From assembly GCA_902495025.1 (NCBI GenBank), contig CABUWB010000009.1:1-18112 (forward strand): a stretch of DNA of 18,112 nucleotides, in the 5' to 3' direction. The DNA is from an uncultured Eubacteriales bacterium. Its GTDB lineage: Bacteria; Bacillota; Clostridia; Lachnospirales; CAG-274. This document shows, piece by piece, positions 8,485-16,368 of the stretch (positions within the stretch are counted from its first letter, which is position 1; each line of letters starts with the position of its first letter). The translations under genes were made by a program, and so were the position numbers. The notes under the pieces are model-generated. The model did no database searches. It was given only the letters and a program-made list of their open reading frames with translations, and was not told the origin of the DNA.

Positions 8485-8976
8485 ATGCAGTTACGCATTG
8501 CAGGCATAGCAAACGATTCAATAGTAGACGGCCCGGGTATACGCATGACAATATTTGTGCAGGGCTGTCCCCATGGCTGCGAGGGCTGCCACAACCCCGA
8601 AACGCACTCCTTTTCTGGCGGTGAGGTGGTTGAGGTAAGTGAGATAGCAAGGCAGGCGTTTGAAAACCCTCTGCTTGACGGCTTAACCTTTTCGGGCGGC
8701 GAGCCGTTTATGCAGTGTGAGGCGCTGTGTGAGCTTGCCGACCTTGCCATTGCAAGGGGGCTTAACATTATTGCATATACGGGCTTTGTGTGGGAAAAAC
8801 TGATACAAAGAGCCGATGCGGCGGAGCTAATAAAACGCTGTAAATATATAATTGACGGCCCGTTTATTCTGGCTGAAAAATCACTTATGCTTAATTTCAG
8901 AGGGTCGAAAAACCAAAGGATTATTGATGTGCAAAAATCGCTTGAGGGCGGAGAGGTATGCACTGTAGAATTATAA
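8485..8976 (+). CDS. nrdG: Anaerobic ribonucleotide reductase activating protein
   Basis: 163-residue radical SAM activase that installs the glycyl radical on class III ribonucleotide reductase NrdD, allowing dNTP synthesis without oxygen. The cluster motif CX3CX2C is C28-C32-C35 (GCPHGCEGC), preceded by NDSIVDGPGIR, which is characteristic of the NrdG/activase group. SGGEPF follows and belongs to the SAM-binding region. AGGTGG (8471-8476) precedes the ATG. Its partner nrdD is not in the window. It lies 32 bases after mutL and 12 bases before the M50-like gene, so it is probably part of the same long transcript. The short length and VDGPG sequence favour NrdG over pyruvate-formate-lyase activase. 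Confidence 0.88.
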   Translation: MQLRIAGIANDSIVDGPGIRMTIFVQGCPHGCEGCHNPETHSFSGGEVVEVSEIARQAFENPLLDGLTFSGGEPFMQCEALCELADLAIARGLNIIAYTGFVWEKLIQRADAAELIKRCKYIIDGPFILAEKSLMLNFRGSKNQRIIDVQKSLEGGEVCTVEL

Positions 8977-8988
8977 GGAGGACGGAGC

Positions 8989-9591
8989 GTGCAGGATATT
9001 GTTTTAATTTTTATGGAGCTTGCTGCAATACTTATAGTGCTTGATATTTTTGAGTTTACAAAGGCGCTTGCATCAACTTTGCAGGGGGATATTACGCCAC
9101 GCAATACGGGCGGACTGACCCTTAACCCGTTCAAGCATTTTGAGCCTATCGGCTTTATGCTGCTGTTTTTTGCAGGGCTTGGCTGGGGCAAGCCTGTGCA
9201 GACCTCGCAGGTAAGCTACAAGGATAAAAGGCGTGGCAATCTTATAACCTATGCATCGCCTATTGTTGTATGCCTTTTGCTTTCACTTTGTTTTAAGCTG
9301 ACAATGGGCTTTATCATTATGTTTTTTCATGGTGTGCAGTGGGCTGACTGGCTTAATCTCTTCCTTGCAACCATGCGCAAATATTGTCTGAGGGTTGCGG
9401 TTATTAACCTTATACCTGTTTATCCGCTTAGCGGCAGCAGAATTATACGCTGCTTTTTAAGCCCAAATGCACAAATCAGCTTTTCGAGGAATGAAAAAAT
9501 GTATCAGATGATACTTATTTTTCTGCTGCTTGTAGGGCTTGTATCACCTGTAATTTCGGTTGTGGTATCTGCACTTTCAAATATATTCTGA
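8989..9591 (+). CDS. Site-2 protease (M50)-fold membrane protein, catalytic residues lost
   Basis: 200-residue, multi-pass membrane protein (hydrophobic segments at about 3-20, 54-66, 87-112, 133-147 and 173-196). The GTG start at 8989 has an ideal AAGGAGG (8975-8981). The sequence LTLNPFKHFEPIGFM (43-57) followed by GWGKPV is the hallmark of the M50/site-2 protease family seen beside scpA in Clostridia. The active-site motif HExxH is replaced by F21-E22-F23-T24-K25, so both zinc-binding histidines are gone. NxxPxxPLDG reads NLIPVYPLSG, with the metal-binding aspartate changed to S148. D in LDPIG is E52. Zinc proteolysis is therefore not expected; a scaffold or regulatory role is possible. 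It is tightly linked to nrdG and scpA. Confidence 0.75.
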   Translation: MQDIVLIFMELAAILIVLDIFEFTKALASTLQGDITPRNTGGLTLNPFKHFEPIGFMLLFFAGLGWGKPVQTSQVSYKDKRRGNLITYASPIVVCLLLSLCFKLTMGFIIMFFHGVQWADWLNLFLATMRKYCLRVAVINLIPVYPLSGSRIIRCFLSPNAQISFSRNEKMYQMILIFLLLVGLVSPVISVVVSALSNIF

Positions 9592-9603
9592 TTGGTGAGT
9601 AAA

Positions 9604-10347
9604 ATGGAAATCAATGTACATTTAGAGAGCTTTGAGGGACCCATGGACCTGCTCCTATCCCTTATAGAAAAAAATAAAATAGATATTTACGATATACCAA
9701 TTGCCCTGCTGACCGACCAGTATATGGACTATTTAAGCAAAATGGACAGTGAAAAAATGGACAATATGAGCGAATTTATTGTTATGGCATCCAAGCTGCT
9801 TAAAATAAAGTCCAAAATGCTGCTGCCCAAAACCGAGGAGGATGACGAGGAGGAGGGCGACCCAAGAGATGAGCTGGTTGCAAGGCTTATTGAGTACAAG
9901 CTGTTTAAGCAGCTTGCGCAAACGCTTGATGAAAAGCAGGAGAGTGCAGGCACACGCTACTTTGGCGGCGGCGACAGGGCTATGCTTGAAAGGGTGCGCA
10001 CCGACGTACCCATACGTCTTGATGAAATACTTGCAGGCGTAACAGGGCAGATGCTTGACGAAACCTATAACGACCTTATACGGCGTGCCGAGGTCAAGCC
10101 CGACAAGGCAAAGGCTGTTGCAAGGGCGGTTTATGTGGAAACCTTTAAAATTGAGGAAAAAATGGAGTACATACAAAATCTGCTTAAAATAAACAAAAGC
10201 GTTGCATTTAAAAAAATGTTCCGCCCCAACTCTACAAAGACGGAAATTGTGGTTACCTTTATGGCTATGCTGGAGCTTATTAAAAATGCACACATTATGG
10301 CGGAGCAGAACGAGGCATTCGGCGAGATAATAATTTACGGAGTGTGA
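9604..10347 (+). CDS. scpA: Segregation and condensation protein A
   Basis: 247-residue kleisin subunit of the bacterial SMC-ScpAB condensin, which bridges SMC heads and compacts and separates the chromosome. The N-terminus, EINVHLESFEGPMDLLLSLIEKNKIDIYDIPIALLTDQYMDYL, is characteristic (landmarks at residues 2-44). It is followed by an SKLLKIKSKMLLP segment and an acidic linker (EEDDEEEGD). The C-terminus has the winged helix that binds the SMC cap. The start is the ATG at 9604 behind GGTGAG (9594-9599), 12 bases after the M50-like stop; in-frame TTG/GTG codons at 9592/9595 overlap that ribosome site. scpB begins 4 bases after its stop codon. Confidence 0.96.
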   Translation: MEINVHLESFEGPMDLLLSLIEKNKIDIYDIPIALLTDQYMDYLSKMDSEKMDNMSEFIVMASKLLKIKSKMLLPKTEEDDEEEGDPRDELVARLIEYKLFKQLAQTLDEKQESAGTRYFGGGDRAMLERVRTDVPIRLDEILAGVTGQMLDETYNDLIRRAEVKPDKAKAVARAVYVETFKIEEKMEYIQNLLKINKSVAFKKMFRPNSTKTEIVVTFMAMLELIKNAHIMAEQNEAFGEIIIYGV

Positions 10348-10351
10348 AAAA

Positions 10352-10981
10352 ATGGGAATAGCTGAAATGGAAAGTGCGGTTGAGGCAATACTGTTTGCCG
10401 CAGGCGACGAGGTGCGCCTAAAGGATATTGCCGACGCACTGGAGCAGGATATAAACACAACAAAATCGGTTATTGAAAATCTTATCGACAAGTACGAGGC
10501 TGAAAAAAGGGGCATAGCCATAATAAGGGTTGAGGACTCCTATCAGATGTGCACAAGGGACGATTATTACAACTACATAAAAAAGCTTTTCCAGTCCCCC
10601 GTTAAGCGCACGCTTAGCCAGCCAATGCTTGAAACGCTTGCAATTATCGCCTATAAGCAGCCTGTTACCAAGTCCGCAATAGAGGAGATAAGAGGCGTTA
10701 ATGCTGACAGGGCGGTAAACAGGCTTGTTGAGTTTGGTCTTGTTGAGGAAAAGGGACGTTTAAGCGTGCCGGGCAGACCTATTCTTTTTGGCATAACGGA
10801 CGAATTTTTAAAGTATTTTGGCTATGACAGTGTTGCAGGTATGCCGCAAAAGCCCGAGCCAAGCGAGCAGCTAAAGCTGGAGGCATTAAAGGAAATTGAC
10901 AGAACGGCTGCTTATGCTGCTGAAACAAAAAGCGTCGCAGACTCTAATCCGCAGGGCGAGCTTTGCCCGCCCGAGGGATAA
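10352..10981 (+). CDS. scpB: Segregation and condensation protein B
   Basis: 209-residue ScpB, the dimeric winged-helix partner of ScpA in the SMC condensin. Recognisable segments are SAVEAILFAAGDEV near the N-terminus, LSQPMLETLAIIAYKQPVTKSAIEEIRGVNADRAV, and LVEEKGRLSVPGRPILFGITDEFLKYFG. GGAGTG (10340-10345) precedes the ATG, 4 bases after scpA, so the two are translationally linked. The protein body ends by about residue 185. The last residues (about 200-209, PQGELCPPEG) and the TAA itself lie inside a stem-loop cluster (10954-11095), suggesting that the natural C-terminus was replaced when that element inserted. The alternative is an ordinary variable tail. Confidence 0.95.
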   Translation: MGIAEMESAVEAILFAAGDEVRLKDIADALEQDINTTKSVIENLIDKYEAEKRGIAIIRVEDSYQMCTRDDYYNYIKKLFQSPVKRTLSQPMLETLAIIAYKQPVTKSAIEEIRGVNADRAVNRLVEFGLVEEKGRLSVPGRPILFGITDEFLKYFGYDSVAGMPQKPEPSEQLKLEALKEIDRTAAYAAETKSVADSNPQGELCPPEG

Positions 10982-11095
10982 CAAGAGTGTCGAACGAAGT
11001 GAGGCACGGGTTGTTACTTCATTGGTGGGTACGGAGTACCCCATCTGCAAGAAATGCAAGCATTTCTTGCAAGCTTGTTGACAAAGTCAACAAGC
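10954..11095. repeat. Cluster of five stem-loops at the 3' end of scpB
   Basis: Five consecutive inverted repeats in about 140 bases: (1) GGGCG/TGCCC, 10954-10968; (2) TAACAA (10979-10984) with TTGTTA (11011-11016), enclosing GTGTC/GGCAC (one G-T pair); (3) GGGTAC-GGA-GTACCC, 11027-11041; (4) TGCAAGAAATG/CATTTCTTGCA, an 11-bp perfect stem with a 4-base loop, 11046-11071; (5) GCTTGTTGAC-AAA-GTCAACAAGC, a 10-bp perfect stem, 11073-11095. None has a T-tract. The first two overlap the scpB tail and stop codon. The layout resembles a composite non-autonomous dispersed repeat; function is unknown. A poor -35/-10 pair (TTGACA 11078, CATAAA 11103, spacer 19) partly overlaps the last hairpin. Confidence 0.7.
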
Positions 11096-11149
11096 CAAAT
11101 GGCATAAAAAACGAATAAGCGTACTAAAATAAAGTCAGAGGTGATTTCT

Positions 11150-12287
11150 GTGCGGAAAATGCTGGCTTTATTTTTTTGTTTTATTATGATACATACTGTC
11201 TGCGCCGAGGAGCCAAAGGTGGCGGCAAAGGGTGCGGTGCTTATGGATATGGACAGCGGACGTGTGCTGTGGGGCAAAAATGAGAACGAGCCTATGTCCA
11301 TGGCAAGCACGACTAAAATTATGACGGCAATTATTGCCCTTGAACGGGGGAAATATCAACGACAAGGTTACAGTGAGCAAGCAGGCAACCCTTGCACCGC
11401 CTGTTAAAATGCACCTGTCAGAGGGTGAAGAAATACGTCTTTATGACCTTCTGCTTGCCATGATGCTGCAATCCTACAACGACAGTGCCGTTGCCGTTGC
11501 CGAGCATATCTGCGGCAGTACGGAGGAATTTTGTAAGGCTATGGATTTAAAGGCGATGGAGCTTGGCTGTACAGATACCCATTTTGAAACTCCCAACGGG
11601 CTTGATAAGGGCACGCACCATTCAACGGCGCACGATATGGCGCTTATTACACGCTACGCAATGCAGAATGAGGAGTTTGTCAAGCTAGTAAATACACCGT
11701 CGGCGAGCTTCAGCACGAGCAAAGGCTCCTACAGCTTTATAAATAAGGACAGACTTTTAAGGGAGTACGAGGGTGCGCTCGGCGTTAAAACAGGCTTTAC
11801 AACCAAGGCAGGGCAGTGCTTTGCAGGGGCGGCAAAAAGAGGTGATGAGGGGTATATTTCGGTGGTGCTTGCAAGCGGCTGGGGCAGTGTTGGCAAGGAG
11901 CAGAAATGGATTGACACCAAGCGCATACTGGACTACGGCTTTAATAATTTTGAGGTGCGTGAGGTGATAGCCGAGGGTCAGAGCGCAGGCAGCATAGCTG
12001 TTGAACGGGGTGAGAGTGAAAGCGTCAGCATTATATGCAGGGAGTTTGCAAGGGCAACAGTAGATGTAAATGACGAAATAAGCTATAAGCTCGATGTGCC
12101 GCAAAGTGTTAAGGCTCCTGTTAAAAAAGGCGACAGGGTTGGCACAATAAGCGCAATGGCAGGTAGTGAGTGTGTTGCCCAAAGTGCCGTTATCTGTGCG
12201 GAAAATGTTGATAAAACAGGCTTTATGGGGTATATTGCGGATATTATTGATATTTTTGTTTTGAATTGTATGGGTAATGTGGTATAA
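11150..12287 (+). pseudogene. dacF: D-alanyl-D-alanine carboxypeptidase (DacF-like), frameshifted
   Basis: Penicillin-binding protein 5-type enzyme that trims the terminal D-alanine of peptidoglycan pentapeptides at the outer membrane face. The GTG at 11150 (AGAGGTG 11137-11143) opens with a signal peptide (MRK, then LALFFCFIMIHTVCA, cleavage before EE). The S53-T-T-K56 nucleophile motif is in the first frame, which shifts at the G-run 11346-11350 and stops at 11407. The rest continues in another frame with S108-Y-N110, K213-T-G215 (numbering after correction), the PBP5 C-terminal beta domain, and a hydrophobic C-terminal end likely to be membrane anchoring. Removing one G gives a complete 378-residue protein. 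As written the catalytic serine is separated from the other two motifs. Position after scpB matches clostridial dacF genes. A homopolymer sequencing error is as likely as true inactivation. Confidence 0.88.
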
Positions 12288-12288
12288 T
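12261..12288 (+). promoter_or_regulatory. hflX promoter inside the dacF 3' end
   Basis: TTGAAT (12261-12266), 16-base spacer, TATAAT (12283-12288) with an extended TG at 12280-12281. The -10 overlaps the dacF stop codon, 38 bases upstream of the hflX ATG, so hflX need not depend on read-through. Confidence 0.6.
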
Positions 12289-12326
12289 TATAAATATTGA
12301 CTAAAGAATGATAGGAAAGTGATAAA

Positions 12327-13589
12327 ATGGCTGAATTATATGATACAAGTCAGGCAGTGGAGAAGGTAATTCTTGTTGCCGTAGATATGGAAAATCCCGA
12401 TTTTGACGTTGACTCCTGCCTTGATGAGCTGGAGGAGCTTGCGCAGACTGCGGGTGCTGTTACCGTAGGCAGAATGGTACAGCGCAGAGAGGGCGTGCAC
12501 AGGGCGCATTATCTTGGCAAGGGCAAGCTTGACGAGCTGAAAGCGTATATTGAAATGCAGGAGGCAACAGGCATTATCTGTGATGATGAGCTGACCCCTG
12601 CACAGATAAGAAATATGCAGAATATTCTGCAAACAAAGGTTATGGACAGAACGCTGCTTATACTGGATATATTTGCGTCCAGGGCAAGCTCTGCCGAGGG
12701 TAAGGTGCAGGTGGAGCTTGCACAGTTAAGGTATAACCTGACCCATCTTACGGGACAGGGCAAGTCCCTTTCACGTCAGGGCGGCGGTATAGGCACAAGA
12801 GGCCCCGGTGAAAAAAAGCTTGAAACCGACAGACGAATTATTGCCGACAGAATTTCCGAGCTTAACAGGGAGCTTAAGGATATTGAGCGACACAGAGAGG
12901 TTATGAGGGAAAAGCGGCTTAAAAGCAAAATTCCTGTTGCGGCACTTGTGGGCTATACAAATGCAGGCAAGTCAACGCTTATGAACCATATAACGGGCGC
13001 AGGCGTGCTTGCAGAGGATAAGCTGTTTGCAACGCTTGACACTACCACAAGACGTGTTGAAACCGAGGGCGGCATAAGCCTGCTCTTTACCGATACGGTA
13101 GGCTTTATACAAAAGCTGCCCCATGGACTTGTAAAGGCATTCAGGGCTACCTTGGAGGAGGTAAGCTATGCCGATATACTTGTGCATGTGGTGGACGCTT
13201 CAAACCCTGCAAGAGAGGAGCAGATGAAGGTTGTCTATAACACCTTAAAGGATTTAAAGTGTGAGGACAAGCCCGTCGTTACCGTCTATAACAAAACGGA
13301 TTTGCCTGTTGAAATACCCCTGCCAAGGGATAATACCGCAAGGTATAAAATGCCTATTTCAGCAAAAAACGGACTTGGCGTTGATAAGCTCATAGATACT
13401 GTACAGACTATCGCAAAGGAGTTTAAAAAGAGTATTAAGGTGCTTGTGCCTTATGATAAGGGCGCTGTGCTTGGTATTGTGCATAGCTGCGAGGTAACCG
13501 TAAATGAAAACAGGGATAATGGCTATTATTTTGAGCTTTATGCCGATGAAGAGGCGGAGAATAGATTGAGAGAGTTTATTGTTGAGTAA
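12327..13589 (+). CDS. hflX: GTPase HflX
   Basis: 420-residue HflX, a ribosome-binding GTPase that splits stalled or stress-inactivated 70S ribosomes. The N-terminal HflX domain includes VGRMVQRREGVHRAHYLGKGKLDEL, followed by the coiled region with GGIGTRGPGEKKLETDRR. The G domain shows G1 GYTNAGKST (209-217), G3 DTVGF (from 256) and G4 NKTD (322-325). A short C-terminal domain follows. AGGAAAGTG upstream fits the ATG at 12327. No strong terminator separates it from leuS, but leuS has its own promoter. Confidence 0.96.
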   Translation: MAELYDTSQAVEKVILVAVDMENPDFDVDSCLDELEELAQTAGAVTVGRMVQRREGVHRAHYLGKGKLDELKAYIEMQEATGIICDDELTPAQIRNMQNILQTKVMDRTLLILDIFASRASSAEGKVQVELAQLRYNLTHLTGQGKSLSRQGGGIGTRGPGEKKLETDRRIIADRISELNRELKDIERHREVMREKRLKSKIPVAALVGYTNAGKSTLMNHITGAGVLAEDKLFATLDTTTRRVETEGGISLLFTDTVGFIQKLPHGLVKAFRATLEEVSYADILVHVVDASNPAREEQMKVVYNTLKDLKCEDKPVVTVYNKTDLPVEIPLPRDNTARYKMPISAKNGLGVDKLIDTVQTIAKEFKKSIKVLVPYDKGAVLGIVHSCEVTVNENRDNGYYFELYADEEAENRLREFIVE

Positions 13590-13622
13590 ACAATAAATCG
13601 CCAACTTTTTTGGCAAAATCTA

Positions 13623-13651
13623 TTGAAATTACAGCCGAAATATGGTATAAA
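13623..13651 (+). promoter_or_regulatory. leuS promoter
   Basis: TTGAAA (13623-13628), 17-base spacer, TATAAA (13646-13651). The predicted leader is only about 40 bases, too short for the T-box leader that often controls aminoacyl-tRNA synthetase genes in Firmicutes. Confidence 0.65.
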
Positions 13652-13661
13652 TGAAGTATTT

Positions 13662-13682
13662 AAAGTCAGTCATTATGACTTT
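13662..13682 (+). promoter_or_regulatory. Stem-loop in the leuS 5' leader
   Basis: AAAGTCA (13662-13668), 7-base loop, TGACTTT (13676-13682): a perfect 7-bp stem ending three bases before the ribosome site CAGGAGG (13685-13691). It could influence mRNA stability or initiation; it is AU-rich and weak, so this is tentative. Confidence 0.4.
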
Positions 13683-13696
13683 TTCAGGAGGAAAAC

Positions 13697-16111
13697 ATGA
13701 GTACAAAATATAATTTTCAGGAAATTGAAAAGAAATGGCGTGCCAACTGGGAGGCAACACCTGTAAACCCACACGACGGCACAAAGCCAAAATACTACTG
13801 CCTTGATATGTTCCCATATCCATCGGGCAGCGGTCTGCACGTAGGACATTGGAGAGGTTATGTTCTCTCTGATGTTGTAAGCCGCTACAAGCTGCTTGAG
13901 GGCTATGAGGTGCTGCACCCAATGGGCTGGGACGCTTTCGGTCTGCCCGGTGAAAACTACGCTATCAAGACAGGTACACACCCATCGGTAGCTACACAGG
14001 GCTCTATCGCCAACATGAAGCGTCAGCTTAAGGAAATAAGCGCTATTTATGACTGGGACAGAGAGGTAAACACAACCGACCCTAAGTATTATAAGTGGAC
14101 ACAGTGGATTTTTGTGCAGATGTTCAAAAACGGTCTTGCTTATGAAAAGGAAATGCCTCTTAACTGGTGCCCTAACTGTAAGTGCGTGCTTGCTAATGAG
14201 GAGGCTACAAACGGCGTTTGCGACCGCTGCGGCGCACAGACAACAAAGAAGAATTTACGTCAGTGGATGCTGCGTATCACAAAGTATGCAGACAGACTTT
14301 TAAGCGACCTTGACAAGCTCGACTGGCCTGAAAAGGTTAAAAAGATGCAGTCCGACTGGATTGGTAAGAGCTACGGTGCGGAGATTGATTTCCCTGTAGA
14401 TGGTATGGAGGGCAAGGCTGTTAAGGTTTACACCACAAGACCAGATACCCTTTACGGTGCAACCTTTATGGTACTTTCACCCGAGCATCCTATGGTTAAG
14501 GATATTACAACAGCAGAATATAAGGACGCTATGGACAAGTACTGCTATGAGGCAAGCACAAAGTCCAACGTATCCCGTATGACAGATAAGGAAAAGACAG
14601 GTGTATTTACAGGCTCCTACGGTATTAACCCTCTTAACGGTGCAAAGACACCTATCTGGGTATCCGATTATGTACTTGCTGACCATGGTACAGGTGCTAT
14701 TATGTGTGTACCTGCACATGACGACAGAGATTTTGAGTTTGCTAAGAAATTTGACCTGCCTATTATTCAGGTTATCAGTAAGGACGGCAAGGAAGAGGAG
14801 CTTACAGAGGCTTACACCGAGCCTGGTATTATGATTAACTCGGGCGAGCTTAACGGCATGAAGTCCGAGGACGCTAAGAAATCCGTTCCCGATTATATTG
14901 AAAAGCAGGGTATAGGTAAAAAGACCGTCAACTTTAAACTGCGTGACTGGGTATTCTCACGTCAGCGTTACTGGGGTGAGCCTATTCCTCTTGTACATTG
15001 TGAAAAGTGCGGTACAGTGCCTGTTCCTGAGGACCAGCTCCCTGTGCTGCTGCCTAATGTTGAAAGCTATAAGCCAACAGATACGGGTGAATCACCACTT
15101 GCGGCTATTGATGAATGGGTAAATACTACCTGTCCATGCTGCGGCGGCCCTGCTAAGAGGGAGACCAACACCATGCCACAGTGGGCAGGCTCATCATGGT
15201 ATTTCCTCCGCTATACAGACCCTCATAATGACGAGGCTCTTGCAAGCAGCGAGGCACTTAAAAAGTGGATGCCTGTTGATATGTATGTTGGCGGTATCGA
15301 GCATGCCGTACTCCACCTGCTCTATGCAAGGTTTTACACCAAGTTCCTTTACGACATCGGCGTAGTTGACTTTGACGAGCCATTCCACCGCCTGTTCAAT
15401 CAGGGTATGATTTGTAAGGACGGCGCTAAGATGAGTAAGAATAAGGGCAATGTTGTATCACCTGATGAAACAGTTGCCGCTTATGGCTGTGACTCACTGC
15501 GTATGTATGAGCTGTTTATAGGACCACCTGAGCTTGACTCCGAGTGGGACGACACAGGTATTGACGGTGTATTCAGATACCTTAACAAGGTTTGGAAATT
15601 TGTTGACGAGTATAAGGATAAGACTATTGAGCCTACAAGAGAGCTTGAGCAGATAAGACATAAGATGGTTTATGAAATTACATCAAGACTTGAGGCGCTT
15701 ACTCTTAATACCGTTGTTTCGGGCTTTATGGAGTATACCAATAAGCTTGTTGCTGCTGCTAAGGCAGCAGGCGGCTGCGATAAGGAAACCCTCGATACGC
15801 TTGCTGTTCTGCTTGCGCCTTTTGCACCTCATATAGCTGAGGAGCTTTGGGAGGTACTTGGACATGATAAGTCCGTATTCCTTTCCGCTAAGTGGCCAAA
15901 GTATGACGAAAGCAAGATGAAAGAGGATACAGTTGAGATTGCCGCTCAGATTAACGGTAAGGTTAAGGCTACTATCCAGCTTGCACATGATGCTGATAAG
16001 GACAGCGCTATTGCGGCTGCTAAGGAGGCTCTTGGCGCTAAGCTCGCAGGCACAATCGTTAAGGAAATTTATGTTCCAGGCAGAATTGTAAATATTGTTG
16101 TTAAGCCTTGA
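13697..16111 (+). CDS. leuS: Leucyl-tRNA synthetase
   Basis: 804-residue class Ia synthetase, the length typical of Firmicute LeuS. The catalytic HIGH-type motif is H48-V-G-H51 and the KMSKS loop reads KMSKN (578-582). Zinc-type cysteine pairs are C158/C161 with C175/C178 and C435/C438 with C479/C482. The editing (CP1) domain shows TTRPDTLYGATF and GTGAIMCVPAHDDRDFEFA, whose aspartates and threonine-rich segment hydrolyse mischarged tRNA. The tRNA-binding and C-terminal domains end at VVKP. CAGGAGG precedes the ATG. Codons such as GGT, GCT and CGT are more frequent than in neighbouring genes, fitting high expression. It ends at a strong intrinsic terminator. Confidence 0.98.
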   Translation: MSTKYNFQEIEKKWRANWEATPVNPHDGTKPKYYCLDMFPYPSGSGLHVGHWRGYVLSDVVSRYKLLEGYEVLHPMGWDAFGLPGENYAIKTGTHPSVATQGSIANMKRQLKEISAIYDWDREVNTTDPKYYKWTQWIFVQMFKNGLAYEKEMPLNWCPNCKCVLANEEATNGVCDRCGAQTTKKNLRQWMLRITKYADRLLSDLDKLDWPEKVKKMQSDWIGKSYGAEIDFPVDGMEGKAVKVYTTRPDTLYGATFMVLSPEHPMVKDITTAEYKDAMDKYCYEASTKSNVSRMTDKEKTGVFTGSYGINPLNGAKTPIWVSDYVLADHGTGAIMCVPAHDDRDFEFAKKFDLPIIQVISKDGKEEELTEAYTEPGIMINSGELNGMKSEDAKKSVPDYIEKQGIGKKTVNFKLRDWVFSRQRYWGEPIPLVHCEKCGTVPVPEDQLPVLLPNVESYKPTDTGESPLAAIDEWVNTTCPCCGGPAKRETNTMPQWAGSSWYFLRYTDPHNDEALASSEALKKWMPVDMYVGGIEHAVLHLLYARFYTKFLYDIGVVDFDEPFHRLFNQGMICKDGAKMSKNKGNVVSPDETVAAYGCDSLRMYELFIGPPELDSEWDDTGIDGVFRYLNKVWKFVDEYKDKTIEPTRELEQIRHKMVYEITSRLEALTLNTVVSGFMEYTNKLVAAAKAAGGCDKETLDTLAVLLAPFAPHIAEELWEVLGHDKSVFLSAKWPKYDESKMKEDTVEIAAQINGKVKATIQLAHDADKDSAIAAAKEALGAKLAGTIVKEIYVPGRIVNIVVKP

Positions 16112-16124
16112 TTTGGGCATGCTT

Positions 16125-16152
16125 AAGGGACTGCAAACGCAGTCCCTTTTTT
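16125..16152 (+). terminator. Intrinsic terminator of leuS
   Basis: AAGGGACTGC (16125-16134), loop AAAC, GCAGTCCCTT (16139-16148), running into six consecutive T (16147-16152). A 10-bp GC-rich stem plus T-tract 14 bases after the leuS stop codon is textbook rho-independent termination. Confidence 0.95.
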
Positions 16153-16187
16153 GCGTCTTGCTGTATATAGTGATAAATAAAAATATG

Positions 16188-16216
16188 TTGAAAAAGGTGT
16201 GTATAATTGGTACAAT
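16188..16216 (+). promoter_or_regulatory. Candidate promoter upstream of the glycoside hydrolase
   Basis: TTGAAA (16188-16193), 17-base spacer, TACAAT (16211-16216), 153 bases upstream of the gene. A second -10-like TATAAT lies closer (16303-16308) with only a poor -35 (TTCTTT, 16281-16286). The rest of the 16153-16368 gap is AT-rich and shows no riboswitch, operator or credible small gene. Confidence 0.4.
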
Positions 16217-16368
16217 ACTCTTAGAAGAAAAATTTGACTATTTTAGAGGAATATTTAGCAGGGGGCGGCTCCTCGTTAAATTCTTTACAGTTAAATTAGT
16301 GATATAATTAACTAAGGTTTAAACAATTATTTAGAAAAAATAAATTTAGAGTAGAGGTAATTAATTAT

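Noticed and set aside
8454..9191. 245-codon minus-strand open frame over nrdG and the M50-like gene
   Set aside because: Low-complexity, serine/proline-rich shadow of real genes on the other strand.
9733..10521. 262-codon minus-strand open frame over scpA and scpB
   Set aside because: It is antisense to two well-conserved genes, cysteine/serine-rich without recognisable motifs, and has no convincing ribosome site. It is a by-product of codon bias.
10954..11095. CRISPR-like array
   Set aside because: The stem-loops differ from one another in sequence and there is no regular repeat-spacer spacing. No cas genes occur in the window.
11078..11108. TTGACA followed by CATAAA as a dacF promoter
   Set aside because: The 19-base spacer is too long, and the -35 is part of a hairpin arm whose sequence is explained by the inverted repeat.
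13591..13625. Imperfect palindrome after hflX (CAATA/TATTG enclosing GCCAA/TTGGC)
   Set aside because: The inner stem is only five pairs, the T-run is in the loop rather than after the stem, and it overlaps the leuS -35. Not accepted as a terminator.
16095..16307. 70-codon open frame after leuS
   Set aside because: It overlaps the leuS end, runs through the intrinsic terminator hairpin, and has no ribosome site at its start or at the internal ATG near 16185.
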